Assembly: GCA_025769875.1 (NCBI GenBank)
Contig: JAGFNK010000017.1
Location: 186,001-250,000 of the forward strand
DNA length: 64,000 nucleotides
From: Russula earlei
Taxonomy: Eukaryota > Basidiomycota > Agaricomycetes > Russulales > Russulaceae
Direction of reading: 5' to 3'
Made by a program: the position numbers and the translations under genes. Positions 27,532-38,230 of the stretch are shown here, one piece after another. The notes below the pieces were generated by a model. That model had not been told where the DNA came from. It was given only the letters and a program-made list of their open reading frames with translations, and made no database searches. The first letter of the stretch is position 1, and each line of letters begins with the position of its first letter.

Positions 27532-28536
27532 TGAACCTTTCCTTTCCGTGCGCATTTCCATCTATTCTCTTACTGTTGATTGATACTCACTAGCAACTGC
27601 AGTGCCACGACATTTACGATGACGTCCTTAAACTATATAACTATGCCGAACGAATCCGAATCCGATTTATGTCACGCCCCCCACTGTTTGATCCGATCTT
27701 ACACGAGATTGTAATCTATTGCGTATATATGTAGGAAATAGTTGCCCCACACGTACTGTGATGCCCTATCATGACTAGTCACGAGTTCAGTAAATATACT
27801 ATTGAAACAACCAGAGCCCACGCGAACATTTGAGACTGCAGGAAGACGAAAGTATATTAACAGAAATGAGGCGCTCCTTTCAATTGAGAATGCCCATGAT
27901 GATCGATATGGCAAGGGAAGATGCAGACGAAAGCTAGAGGGAAGGAGATGTGAGGGAGAACGTTGAGGACTTAGGTTCACACGCAGGCAATTCAAGAGAG
28001 GTTTCTCGGAGATGTCATTGGATCTAGGACCAGACTGAGATTTGTATACGTCATGATGAGAGTTCACTGCAGTTACGAGTGACCGTCCGAGGTCATCAAA
28101 TCAGAAAGTACGCGCGCAGGACAAGAAGGGAGAAGCACAAAGGAGAACGGGAACGAGGAAGGTCGGGTAAAAAAAAAGACGAAGTGTGACTCTGGACAAA
28201 GGGCAAGACGGACGCGAAGAGACCGGGACGCGCACAATGCGACGGAGCAGCGCGGTTGAGGGGAGGCAGGATCAGAGGGGCAATGACGTTTGGGTGCGCG
28301 GTCCTTCGGACATATGCGGAGGTCGCGTGGCGTTCGCGGTGCGAGGCGAGGCGTCGGAGGAGTGAGGCCGTCTTGACAGCCGTAGAAAGGAACAACAACA
28401 TGCAAGGGAAGGCCAGGTGATGCGGTGGAGTTCCGGGGAGTTCCGGGGATCAGGTTAGAGACCACGAAACACGAAAGACCACCGTCCGTCCGCGTGTGTG
28501 TCCCGCGATCAGCGGTGAGGCTCGCCGTACACTATA
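27532..28536. other. Convergent intergenic region, about 1 kb
   Basis: Lies between the 3' ends of the SP/TP-rich gene and SPC7. The minus-strand frames at 27699-28067 and 28073-28465 are Arg/Ser/Pro-rich without family features and look like chance frames. No RNA gene or clear repeat seen; (GGAGTTCC) is repeated at about 28432-28447. Confidence 0.5.
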
Positions 28537-31500
28537 CTATCCGACAACTTCATACTCCAAAGTAGCTTCGATGCAAGCGTCTAAGAAGCAGGCATGGTTG
28601 TCATCGGGCGTGCATGTCGACATGCGCTGAAGGATCGCTTGGCGGATCTTCTCCAAGCTGGTCGCCGCCATCTATTGTTAGCCGGTACCACAGCACAGAA
28701 TATAAGGAGACGTACTCGATGTCAGGGCCGTACGACTTTTCGATCTCGCAATCGACATTCGCGATCGATGAAGGCCATGCCCAAAGGACGTCGTTATTCA
28801 AGATAAACGATACATATAATTTTGCTTTGACGCTGGCTAACAGGACTGTGGCTGTTGTGACGAGCCCCTGAAGATCACTGTTACCCCGTGGGGGTTGGGG
28901 GGTGACAGACACAGGGTATTTGATAGAGAGAAACTTGAATTGTGAGCGCAGTTGGGCACATCCTGACCAGAAGTCGCCTAAGGCCTGAACGATCTGAGCA
29001 TACGGATGAGCATTGGGCGGCCCCATCTAGACACGCGAGATTGTTTTGATTTAAAAAAAATACCGTACCTTCTTGATGTTCAGCTTGGACTTAGTCTTGG
29101 CAAGCCGCTGCCGCGCCACATCCATAGTCAGGTCGGTAAAGCGGGGGAAGTGATCTTTCTGTTTGAAGAGCATCTCTTTCGTCTTCATTATTCGAATCTG
29201 GTCCTTCAGAGGTTTGAACCTTGCGCAGGGAATGTAAACTTGGAAGCGCGATGCGTAGACAAATTCGAAGAGATCAGCCTGGACCCCGGAAGTATGCCAA
29301 AGGTGCAATGCTTCTAAGGTGGCGAGTTCGTCTGCACATGTAGGTGAGGCATTGCGTCCAGGAAGTATCAAGAGATGTACCTTTCAGTCTCATGGCCTCG
29401 GCCTGGGTACTGCTCTTCTGGATACGCAATATCGACTGAGAAGCTCCGATGGATGCTATCAATTCAGCCTTTTCTGTGTCCATGTCCCTGAGCTTTTCCT
29501 CCATGCGTTCGAGTTTCGCGTTTGTCCCCGCAACTTCAGCGCGAAATTCATCGAGAGCGGCACTGCCCGGTTGGATTAGTTGTCGTTCCGTTTCCAGTGG
29601 CAAAAGTGTGAGAGTACCCTTGTTCTGAGAGAGTGGCTTTGAGCTCGTTCAAGTATCCACGATCGCAGTTTTCAATCTCGGTAGTGATTCTTTGTTCCCG
29701 CTCAAACTCTCTCATGACCTGCGCGTGCTCTTCTCGCAATAATGGCAAAAGTGTCTCGGCCTGCTGAATTATGGAATCTAAGGTGATGGAATCCTTTGCA
29801 ATGATCAGATCAAGAGGTTGAGCAGACCATGTATCAGCTCTCACTTGCTGAAGCTCCTCGTAGCCCTGGTCAGCAATGGCATAGAGTTGTTCTACCCATT
29901 GCAATCTCCAGTCATACCATTGTGATCTCGCTGTCGCATGGTTATTGGCCTTGATAAGCTTTAGTTGTTGCTAACACAATGCTATCAGGCTTCCATACGT
30001 GGTCTGACATGATGGGAGAGATACCAGCAACTCTGCTTGGGTCTGCTTGTCTGCTATCGCGTATTCCCGAAACAACATGGGAGTAACTTTCCCGGCTTCT
30101 TCTTCTGCTTGGCGGTAAATTTCCTTGCTATGTTCGATCCACCTCTGCAGGTCAGCCGCAACATGAGAATATAATTCAAGCTGCGGCGCATCAACGGTCA
30201 TCGCAATGATGTAATCAGCTAGGGTGGGCTCTGTTATATGAGATGCACCTCGCTGTGCGGACTGAAGTTGAGATGGAAGAATTGTTGAGCGCCGGGGTGC
30301 GGAGAGTTCGTCCAGGAAGCGGATACCAGTCATATTGAAAAATTGCTCAATAGAGATGGGAGGCTAACGCAAGTAAGCATCGACTGGATAGAGTACAATA
30401 GGAAGTGCTCTCACCCCTTCATCTTCTTCTGTGGAACTCGGTGGTTGGACATCGTTTCTCCATTCCTTCGCTGCTTCAAAGTTGGCAAAGGTGACAGCTC
30501 GCTGCGTGACTGGTGCCTCTGACTCCGCCGACGGAACGAAGTCGGTCTCCATGAAGTGTTGTGGGGGTATAGGCTGTGGTGAATCGCTTGTACATGGACC
30601 TTCTGTTGGAAGCTGAGGATGTGGTAGAGATGATGATGGTTCGACGTTCTCTCGTCCGAAGTTCACCAGTATTTTGATTAGTCAGGGAAAAATCGGCTTC
30701 ACTTGCTCGTCCCTGAGCAACCTTCTTTTTGGGTGACGTCGGCCGAGGGATATTCGAGACCCCAGAGGGCTCAAGGCTCTTACGCTGAGCAAAGTACCCA
30801 GAAGGCCGACGTAAACCTCCCGTACTAGATCGCCGCGCGACGGAAGATGTCGCCACTGACTCCGTGAGAGCGGGAGCACCTGTTTGTTTCGAAGGCGATT
30901 CCCGCAGTGCTTGCTTTTTGATCGGACTTTGGGTTTTTTCGCCTCCAGAGTGGAGAGAACCTTCATCGTCTGCGACAAAGGGGACTACCCGTTTCTTTGG
31001 TTGTAGACGTTCAACCGGTAACGCAAAGGCAGCGGTTCCAGCCTTTCGGGGAGACGCAGGTGACTTGAGTTTAGAAGGAGAAAGGGTTTCGGGTTTGGGC
31101 GCCGAGAATACAAGGTCGGCGGGCTTGGTGAAGATGGGAGGAACAGGGAGGGTTACGTCGTGAGACAGGCTAGCGACGGGTGTTGGCTTAATTGGCCCAG
31201 GTCGGGTACAAGAATCGTGTTGCTCTGATGTGGCAAGTGGGTCCTGAAGCGAGAGAGCAGAAGAAAGAACTCGGTCAACAGCTCCATCCGCACTGCTCTC
31301 ACCGGAGGTACCCTGGATATTTGTCACGTCCATTACGGAACTCGAATCCGTCCCCAGGCTGTCACGCCAGACATTTGTTAGATTAACAGTCTGATTGTCG
31401 TCACCACCAGTAGAGCTTCCCTCGGAGCTCGTGAAGCTATCGTCTTGCGCCGTATTTGTAAGTCCAAGAGATTCACGCATGCGCCTGAGTCTGGTTTCAG

Positions 31501-32537
31501 CCTCGGTGAGATCCATGTCTTCGCCTAAGCCGGCGGTATCTTCGTGAATCAATGGTCCATCCTCATCTACATCGGAAGGCGGTGGTTCGTAGGGGTCATC
31601 TCCCCCTGCGTGTGTCATGGCACGTAGGGCGAGCCATTCTGCGCTTGGAGGCTCTGGCCTGCGCAGAGATTTGTTGAGAGGGACTGTGAACTCAGTTGGT
31701 TCAGCTTTCTCCACAGATAAGTCGTTCGCAGATTCCTGTGTCATGTCTTCAGAGAGTGAATGATCATCGACAGTCACGTCTTCAGGCGGTGGAAGATTCG
31801 AAAGGCCGAGAGAAGATTTCCTTGGCTTGCTTGAAGTGAGACCTGTTGTAATGTCCATGTCTGCTTCTTCATCCCAGACCCCAGATACGTCGTCCGGTTC
31901 TTCATCTTGTATAAAAGATGCTTGTGTTAAGAAACCAGCGGGGAGGGGGGAAGATCCTACTTCTGAGTCCACATCCATTGAAGCCTCTCCATTCTCGCTA
32001 AAGGCTACAGAACGTCTCGAAGAACTCCGTCGACGGACCATGGAGGGTGCACCGGGGTAATCATTCTCATCATTGACATTGGCACCAGGCTGAGTTGATT
32101 GACCTGGATGGTTGGTCCCAGAGGGAGGCGTATCACCGCGGTTCGCATCCTTCTCAAATACACGTACTTGAGCGTGAGAGGCGAAGCTCACGCGTCGTCC
32201 TAAACTCTTGCGGGTTGCATTTTCGTTGACTGAACCGCGAATGTCTCGAGTGAAGTCCATAGTCTGAGTGACATCATCCGCATCGGAGGGATTTAAAGAG
32301 GGACGAGACTTGAGTATACTCTTTCGAGGGCCCTAATAAGTGCGAGATCAGACTGTGCCGCAGGGAAAGTCATAAGGGACAAACAATTGATCTGCGCGCT
32401 CTGGAAGCGGGGCTGAGCTGCTTGAGAACGGAGTCTCCTGGAGTGATGCTGTGTGGCCTGCGTTTATGAGCAGGTCTTGGCTTGTTAATTTGATGGGTTA
32501 CGGCGATAGACTTGCGGCGGTTAGGAGAGGGCGACAT
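28537..32537 (-). CDS. SPC7: SPC7/KNL1 outer-kinetochore scaffold
   Basis: Kinetochore scaffold that recruits checkpoint proteins and PP1 and binds Mis12. Exon 1 starts at 32537 (MSPSPNRRKS, then RRPHSITPGDSVLKQL). After a 52 nt intron it continues GPRKSILKSRPSLNPSD, which holds a SILK PP1-docking motif, and RKSLGRRVSFASHAQVRVF, the RVSF motif. Several MELT-like units follow (MDITTGL, MDLTEAE, VNLTNVW, MDVTNIQ). The middle is SP-rich and disordered. From about 30330 the conserved Spc7 domain begins (MTGIRFLDELSAPRRST), followed by long coiled coil over about six exons. The C-terminal RWD-like domain has SVKAKLYVSFILNNDVL and PSSIANVDCEIEKSYG. The last exon encodes SLEKIRQAILQRMSTCTPDD and ends at 28537. 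The final intron border (donor GTCTCC, about 28668-28714) is less certain. Divergent from a kinesin-6. Confidence 0.92.
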
Positions 32538-32662
32538 GATGGTCGTGTCGTGAATACGAGATGATCAACGTCGATTCACACGTGGACGCGTCACGATCAC
32601 ATGACCCAATCAAGTCATGCTCGTGCATGCAGCATGGCCCGCATTCACAATCTCAATAATCC
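32538..32662. promoter_or_regulatory. Bidirectional promoter SPC7/kinesin-6 with ACGCGT
   Basis: 125 bp separate the start codons of two mitotic genes. The interval has CACGTGGACGCGTCACG-like sequence: an ACGCGT MCB-type element at 32586-32591 overlapping an E-box-like CACGTG, and a TCACATGA site. Shared cell-cycle control is plausible but inferred. Confidence 0.5.
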
Positions 32663-35600
32663 ATGGCATCCAGAGCAAAGCCCAAATCTACAACGACCCG
32701 AGCATCGACTCGTACGACCAGAGCGACGGCACAGATCGAAACTTCCCTCCCTGCCCCTACGCGTACGGTGCGTTCGGCGGCGGCAAAGTCGTCTATCACG
32801 TCTGCACAAGCAGTAGGAAGGTCGCTATCTGGAAACGTCAATGCGTTGACTAGGCTTTGTAGAGCGACAGGAAAGCTCCTCTTCCTGTTAAGGGGACAAT
32901 CCCGAGAGTTGCCACCGAAGTTGTGTTTCCCGCTGAAGCTGACAGAGAGCCAATCAAAGTATTGCGTTCACAGAGTTGCATGCAGATCAATCTAGCTGAC
33001 TCTTTTCATTCCTCAGGCGTTTTTAAGGATAAGACCGGATATTGGTGGAGATGGGTCGGAGAGGACACCCTACCTCGAGAGCATCTCAGACACAGCCGTT
33101 CGCATGATTGATCCTGCGCGCGACGATCCACGAGGTCACTCAAGCATCCCTCGCTTCCGTCTCTCAGCTGCGCCTATATCGTCGATTTATACCTTCACTT
33201 ACGTCTTTCCACCCACCGCCCAACAACCGGAGTTCTTTGCTAAGACCACTCTGCCGCTTGTGAGAGGCCTTCTCGATGGCGAGGATGGCCTGTTATTTGC
33301 CTACGGGGTGACCAACTCGGGTAAAACATATACCATGCAAGGAGGTTCTCAGGAATCATCCGCCGGTATCTTACCTCGCGCCATCGATGTGCTTTTCAAC
33401 AGTATCGATGGGCTGCAGGGTAACTCAAAGGTGGATTAAATTTTGACAAATCACAGCGTTCTCATGCCTTCTACACACAACAGTACAGGCCCGCTCGCTT
33501 AAATGGCATCGAATTGAGCGATGCATCGTCAATTTTTTCCCGAGGTCCTTCTTTGGACAATTTTACATTACCCACACAGCAGCCCGTCCTAAGTGATGTT
33601 TTCGCGGAGCACTTTGGACGTACTGCCGCCTCCGAAGTAGATCACGATCCAACGACTCTCAAAGTCGACCGTAACTACGAGTACTCAATATGGGTATCCT
33701 ATGCCGAGGTGTACAACGAACGGATTTATGACCTTCTCACCAATGTAGAAGACGAAGGATCTGGCCCATCACGCTCTCAACCCATCACCCTGACCCGTAA
33801 AGCACTATCCTTGAAGCCAGCTCCTCCCATCGACAATCTAGATGTTGACGGGCCCGTGGGTAAATACATTTCGGGACTGACACACGTCCGCGTAGATAGC
33901 GCGAAGGAAGCGAAGAAGTTGGTTAAGCTGGGTCAACTGCATCGACGAGTGTTTGGCACACTTGCGAATAGCCAAAGTAGCCGTAGCCACGGAATCGTGA
34001 CGATCAAACTTCTCAGAAAGCATCGCGGCGAAAAAGACGTGAGTCATCTTTACCAGTGTCCCTGCCCACACCAACGCATATCCAGGAACCTTCCTCATAC
34101 GTGACTTCACGTCTTACTCTAATCGATTTAGCTGGCTCAGAAAGAAGTAAAAATACTCAGACGAGTGGTGAACGACTTAAAGAGGCAGGCAATATCAACA
34201 AGTCCTTGATGGTCCTCGGCCAATGCATTGAAGTGATGCGTGCCAACCAGAAGCGCATTGCACAGAGCCTCGGAACGTCTGAGAGTCAACGTTCTGATAC
34301 AAGAGACGTCAAAAAGTCGCTCGCAGTTGTCCCTTTCCGACATAGCAAGCTGACCGAGATCCTGATGAACTATTTCACTGGTGAAGGGCGAGTGGTAAGC
34401 ACGTCATCACTTGCCTCACTACGATTAACGAAGCTGATCCCGCCTAGACGATGATCATCAATATCAACCCTTATGATACCGGGTTTGACGAAAATTCAAA
34501 TGTCATGAAATTCGCTGCCCTGGCAAGAGAGGTGTCAACATCCGCTCCAACTCAACGTGTACCACCGCCAGGGCGTGCAAAGATACCGGCATCAGGGTCA
34601 ACGAGAAGAATTGGGTCTCACCACCGGAAGGTAGTGCTCTCTGCCAGTGGTCGAGGTGGTCGCAAGACCAGCGAGACTCAACTTGACGTTGTTGAAGGCA
34701 AGGACGTCTTTGCACGTATATATCACATTAGTTTGATTGGGGTACATATCCAGAAGACGAAGATATTGAAGATCAAACCGACGAGGAGCCTTTGAATGGG
34801 CTAGTCGAGGCTTTGTTCGATGAGATCGAGCGCCTTCGACTACAGGTCGGTTTCTTTAGGTCAATCGCAGTACCTCATCAGCTGATGAAGCCCTAGCTCT
34901 TTGACTCTGAAATGCGTAGCGCTGTGATTGAAGCGGAGACGCGTAAAGAAGTTATGCGTGAAATGGAGGAGCGGATCCGTGAGATGGAGAAACGATTTGC
35001 CAGGAGGCTGATGAACGAGGTGTGCTTGTCCTGATGAGATGCGTGGTAAAGCTGACTCTTCTCTGGCTATGAAGGTGGAGCTAAACGAGACGAGAATGGA
35101 CGCCAAGATTGACATGCTCCACCGCTCCGGTTTGATGGGTAAGACGCCTAGTAAAGTAGCACACTCGCCGCGCAAGTCTGGCGGGAGACATGACAGAGTC
35201 TGGAATTCTGAGGCAAGTAGAATGGTGATACTCTCTATATATATATATTCATACCGACGCACCCTCCTGCGAAGCAGTCAGAGGGAGGTGTTTCATCGGA
35301 AGGCGACCACGTCAATGACACGACTGCTCTTCGCTCCCACTCAGCGTCGCCTCTCGCTGGTCGTGCCAAGACCCTTAAAAAGGATATCCATGTCGCAGTT
35401 CCTGCAGGGCATAGCTATCCGGGCTCGCACACAGAAGATCAAACAATGATGGAAGCGATCGACCCGACAAGCTCGCCTCTGAGTTCCCTGGAAGAAGAGG
35501 AATCCGATGAGATGGAAGATGAGGGGAGCGATATTGCGAAGGCGGAATCCGACGAGCCAGATGAATGGTACCCGGCATCAAGCCAACCCCCGTCTACAAT

Positions 35601-36066
35601 GACAATCACACGCAATGAATCGTTGCCCCATCTTCAACAGGCGCCATCACCTATATTCGAGAAAGATGTCAAGGCAGGACGCGCGCGGGCTCGGCCGAGT
35701 GTTGAGAAGATGAGCGTTTCTGAGCTAGCTGACGAACTTGGAGGGCTCGATTTGGCTATTGAGAAGCCTCGCCAGCGAGCGATTGGTCGGCCCACCCGTC
35801 AATCAACGAAAATGTCAGCGGCGGAAGAGGAGGAGGACTCGATTATCATAGTCCAAAATGTCAAGGGCGCAGGACAGAAGAAAAAGAAACGGTGAGATTT
35901 GAGCGAGACTTCACGTCATCGCCGTTCACTGAAGTCGGGTTGCACCCTTAGACAACTGGGTAGCAAGCGAGTTTATACGGAAGAAGAAATCGAGCAGGCC
36001 ACACATCAACTTGCAAAATCTGAGAGCGGAAGGGGCATCCGGCGAATGACGCGCGGCAGCGGATGA
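32663..36066 (+). CDS. Kinesin-6 family motor (KIF20/MKLP2, Klp9-like)
   Basis: Plus-end-directed mitotic motor, by family a spindle-midzone protein. Start 32663 (MASRAKPKSTTTRAST), a basic N-terminal extension. A likely intron (about 32820-32869) and another at about 32961-33016 lead into the motor (AFLRIRPDIGG). The P-loop is GVTNSGKTYTMQGG (near 33310), the kinesin-6 variant. A long insert follows (LNGIELSDASSIFSRG), then SYAEVYNERIYDLL, switch I region SQSSRSHGIVTIK and switch II DLAGSERSKN (34130). The motor ends at NVMKFAALAREV (34500). A neck and coiled coil (VIEAETRKEVMREMEERIREM) and an acidic, SP-rich tail follow, ending in KKKKR and VYTEEEIEQATHQL, stop 36066. Near 35020-35033 the coiled coil continues only with a one-base shift (TCC TGA T context) or an implausibly short 22 nt intron. 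Confidence 0.88.
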
Positions 36067-36458
36067 AAGATGAACGATGATGGGCGATGAGTGAAACTAC
36101 CAGATGTATCCATACTGTAGTAGTAATCTGTTCCTAGATAATTGTATTTATGAAATGTTTCGTGGTCAAGCGGTCAGTCTATGACGTTTGCCATCCTTGG
36201 TGGCACTTGGTCCGCATAATGATGACCGCCATAATGTCCTAATCATCGATAGCCTTCGTTCACCCTACGCCCCCTCATCTCGCGATACGGTCGGATTGCG
36301 TCCCAGTACGTACCAACTATTGTTTGGTATAAAATTTATCTATCTAACCTCATACGATGAACGTCATTGGTTCCTTCAGCCCCCCTGGTGAGTGCGTCTA
36401 CAGGTGCTATCTGCTCTCATGTTAATCCTTCGACTAAAATCCAACTAAAGATTCTGTT
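36067..36458. other. Convergent intergenic region kinesin/arginase
   Basis: About 390 bp between stop codons; no open frame or repeat of note. Presumed 3' untranslated regions. Confidence 0.5.
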
Positions 36459-37796
36459 TCAAAGCAGCGTTTCCCCTACGCAAGGTACCAAATTAACCGT
36501 AAGGATCATCAGTCAATTAATATCGGACCTACCAAGTGCAGCACGAACAAGGGAGCACCCTACAGCCACCGTTTGTTGTGCATCTGCTGCGTCCTTCAGG
36601 GACGGGTTCACCTCCTGTGACGAGATTATTAGTAAGCGTCAGGGATGAAATTTTCACCCACCATCAGATCAACCGCAACCAGAAGACCAGTCTCATATAA
36701 CCTTTCGCAGATATAGTGACCTTCTCTGAATGTCAAGCCACCTCTGACAGGAGTACCCGTGCTCGGTGCCACACTGGGATCAAGGGCATCGACGTCAAAG
36801 CTGAGGTGAATGGGTTTCGATCTGTCCGGGTTAACCCTGTCCAGGGCCATTTCCACTACGGTGCCTATCCCATAGCGATCAACCTCGTGCATGGAGAATG
36901 CGGCAATATTGTGTTCCAGGAGAATCATTTTTTCTCCCTTGTCGACGTCCCGTAGTCCGATATACGCTAGACGTGACGGAGGCAGGTGGACGGAGTCGAG
37001 CCAAGAGAACGGGACAGATTGACTGTCCTTGGTGTCGCTGAGCGAATTGGAACCAGATAGCGAGGTCAGAAAGGCTAAAGGCATGCCATGGATGTTTCCT
37101 GTGAGAAAGGTATAAGTGGCATACCAACTCCTGACTGAATAATTACGCGCCAGAATCAGTAGTCTCGGTTGTATTGATGTCTGCATGAGCATCGACCCAG
37201 ATGACGCAGGCGTCAGGGTATCCCCTGTAGTTGCAGTCAAATGAAGTGTTGAAGGACCGTGTAGTAGAACCTTACGATAGCGTCCCTGCAATTGTGCCCA
37301 TTGCAAGGGAGTGGTCTCCGCCAAGCGTGAGCGGCAGCGAACGTCGTCGCGTGTGGTCACCCACTACCTGTGCAACAGCCTCTGTGACTTTGGAAACGAG
37401 CCTCGGATTCTTAAGCTTTCCGATTGGGGGATCAACCTCAGCAGAGATGTCTTCGAACTGGTGGTGTCCGTTGAATTCAACAGCCCAACCAAGGTCTTTG
37501 AGCTGATCCACGAGGCCTGCATTGACCAGGTGTATTGGGCCCTTGTCAACACCGACTCGGCGCTATAACACTCTCAGAATGTAACGAGGACACGCGAGGG
37601 GTGGCAGCCCTACCTGTCCGCCGCTGTACAGCCAAAGTTGGTCAAAGATGTGCTACGTCGAAAGAGTTGTATGATGTGACTGACCTGAATGGACACCCAA
37701 CAATCTGTATATTTGTCAACACATGGGAAGAGATACGTTCGTTTCCCTTACCGACACGGTCTTCGGCTCGGTAATGAACTTCAAATTTTTATTCAT
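36459..37796 (-). CDS. CAR1: Arginase
   Basis: Manganese enzyme that splits arginine into ornithine and urea; cytosolic nitrogen catabolism. Exons fit without any break: 37752-37796 (MNKNLKFITEPKTVS), 37685-37704 (20 nt, IVGCPFS), 37614-37623 (10 nt, GGQ), then from 37562 (RRVGVDKGPIHLVNAGL). Mn ligand motifs are GGDHS, DAHAD and SFDVDALDP. An intron separates TTDSGA from NIHGMPLAF (about 37091-37145). The reading frame that runs into MVGENFIPDAY is an intron read-through: splicing at DLM to EVNPSLKDAADAQQTVAVG and then to a last exon GETLL-stop at 36459 gives the canonical arginase end. Length is about 315-320 residues, as expected. A long inverted repeat lies in its upstream region. Nitrogen or arginine induction is usual for the family but is not visible here. 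Confidence 0.96.
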
Positions 37797-37873
37797 CTCT
37801 CGATATGAAGGTAATATAGAAAGAAAGAAATCTGGCCCTGATGAGAAATCCGGGGCGGAGCGTTCAGAGATGG

Positions 37874-37888
37874 GGTGAAATTTTCACC
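37874..37888. repeat. Short perfect hairpin upstream of arginase
   Basis: GGTGAAA (37874-37880) and TTTCACC (37882-37888) are perfect inverted arms around one T, 78 bp upstream of the arginase start. It could be an operator-like dyad or part of the larger inverted-repeat structure beside it. Confidence 0.5.
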
Positions 37889-37904
37889 AGCTGCTTCACC
37901 CTTA

Positions 37905-38054
37905 AGTGTTGCGGCTGGCATCCATTCGGGTGCTCAACAGCGCAGCATGATCCGTCCTGCCACTGCCAATTCAAGCGACCGCCGAAAGCTCGCTGGGCGA
38001 ATAGCTTATTTCCTACGGATCATGCTGCGCTGGTGAGCACCCGACCGCAACACT
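37905..38054. repeat. Long inverted repeat (about 40-bp arms), MITE-like or cruciform
   Basis: Left arm 37905-37955 and right arm 38015-38054 are inverted copies. From the outside they read AGTGTTGCGG, then TCGGGTGCTCA[A/C]CAGCG, then CAGCATGATCCGT; there is one mismatch, and the left arm has an 11-12 nt insertion (CTGGCATCCAT) after the first ten bases. The 59 bp spacer has no coding capacity. It lies between the divergent arginase and MTQ2 genes. No clear target-site duplication seen. Confidence 0.8.
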
Positions 38055-38230
38055 AGAGATTCTCACCCCTTCCTATTTTGGCAGCAAGGTTTTGGCGCGA
38101 GATAGATTTGACTCTATATACACCACCGGAAGGCGAGAGGAGAGACACACCCACACTTCTCCCGAAAACCGCACCGCAGGCGTAGTTAGCGCACGACCGC
38201 CGGAACGAACACCCACGACGAACGCGTCGA

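Noticed and set aside
36629..37360. Arginase ending MVGENFIPDAY
   Set aside because: This is read-through of an intron; splicing after DLM gives the conserved EVNPSL...GETLL end at 36459.
37905..38054. CRISPR-like or tandem repeat array
   Set aside because: Only two arms in inverted orientation; no regularly spaced units.
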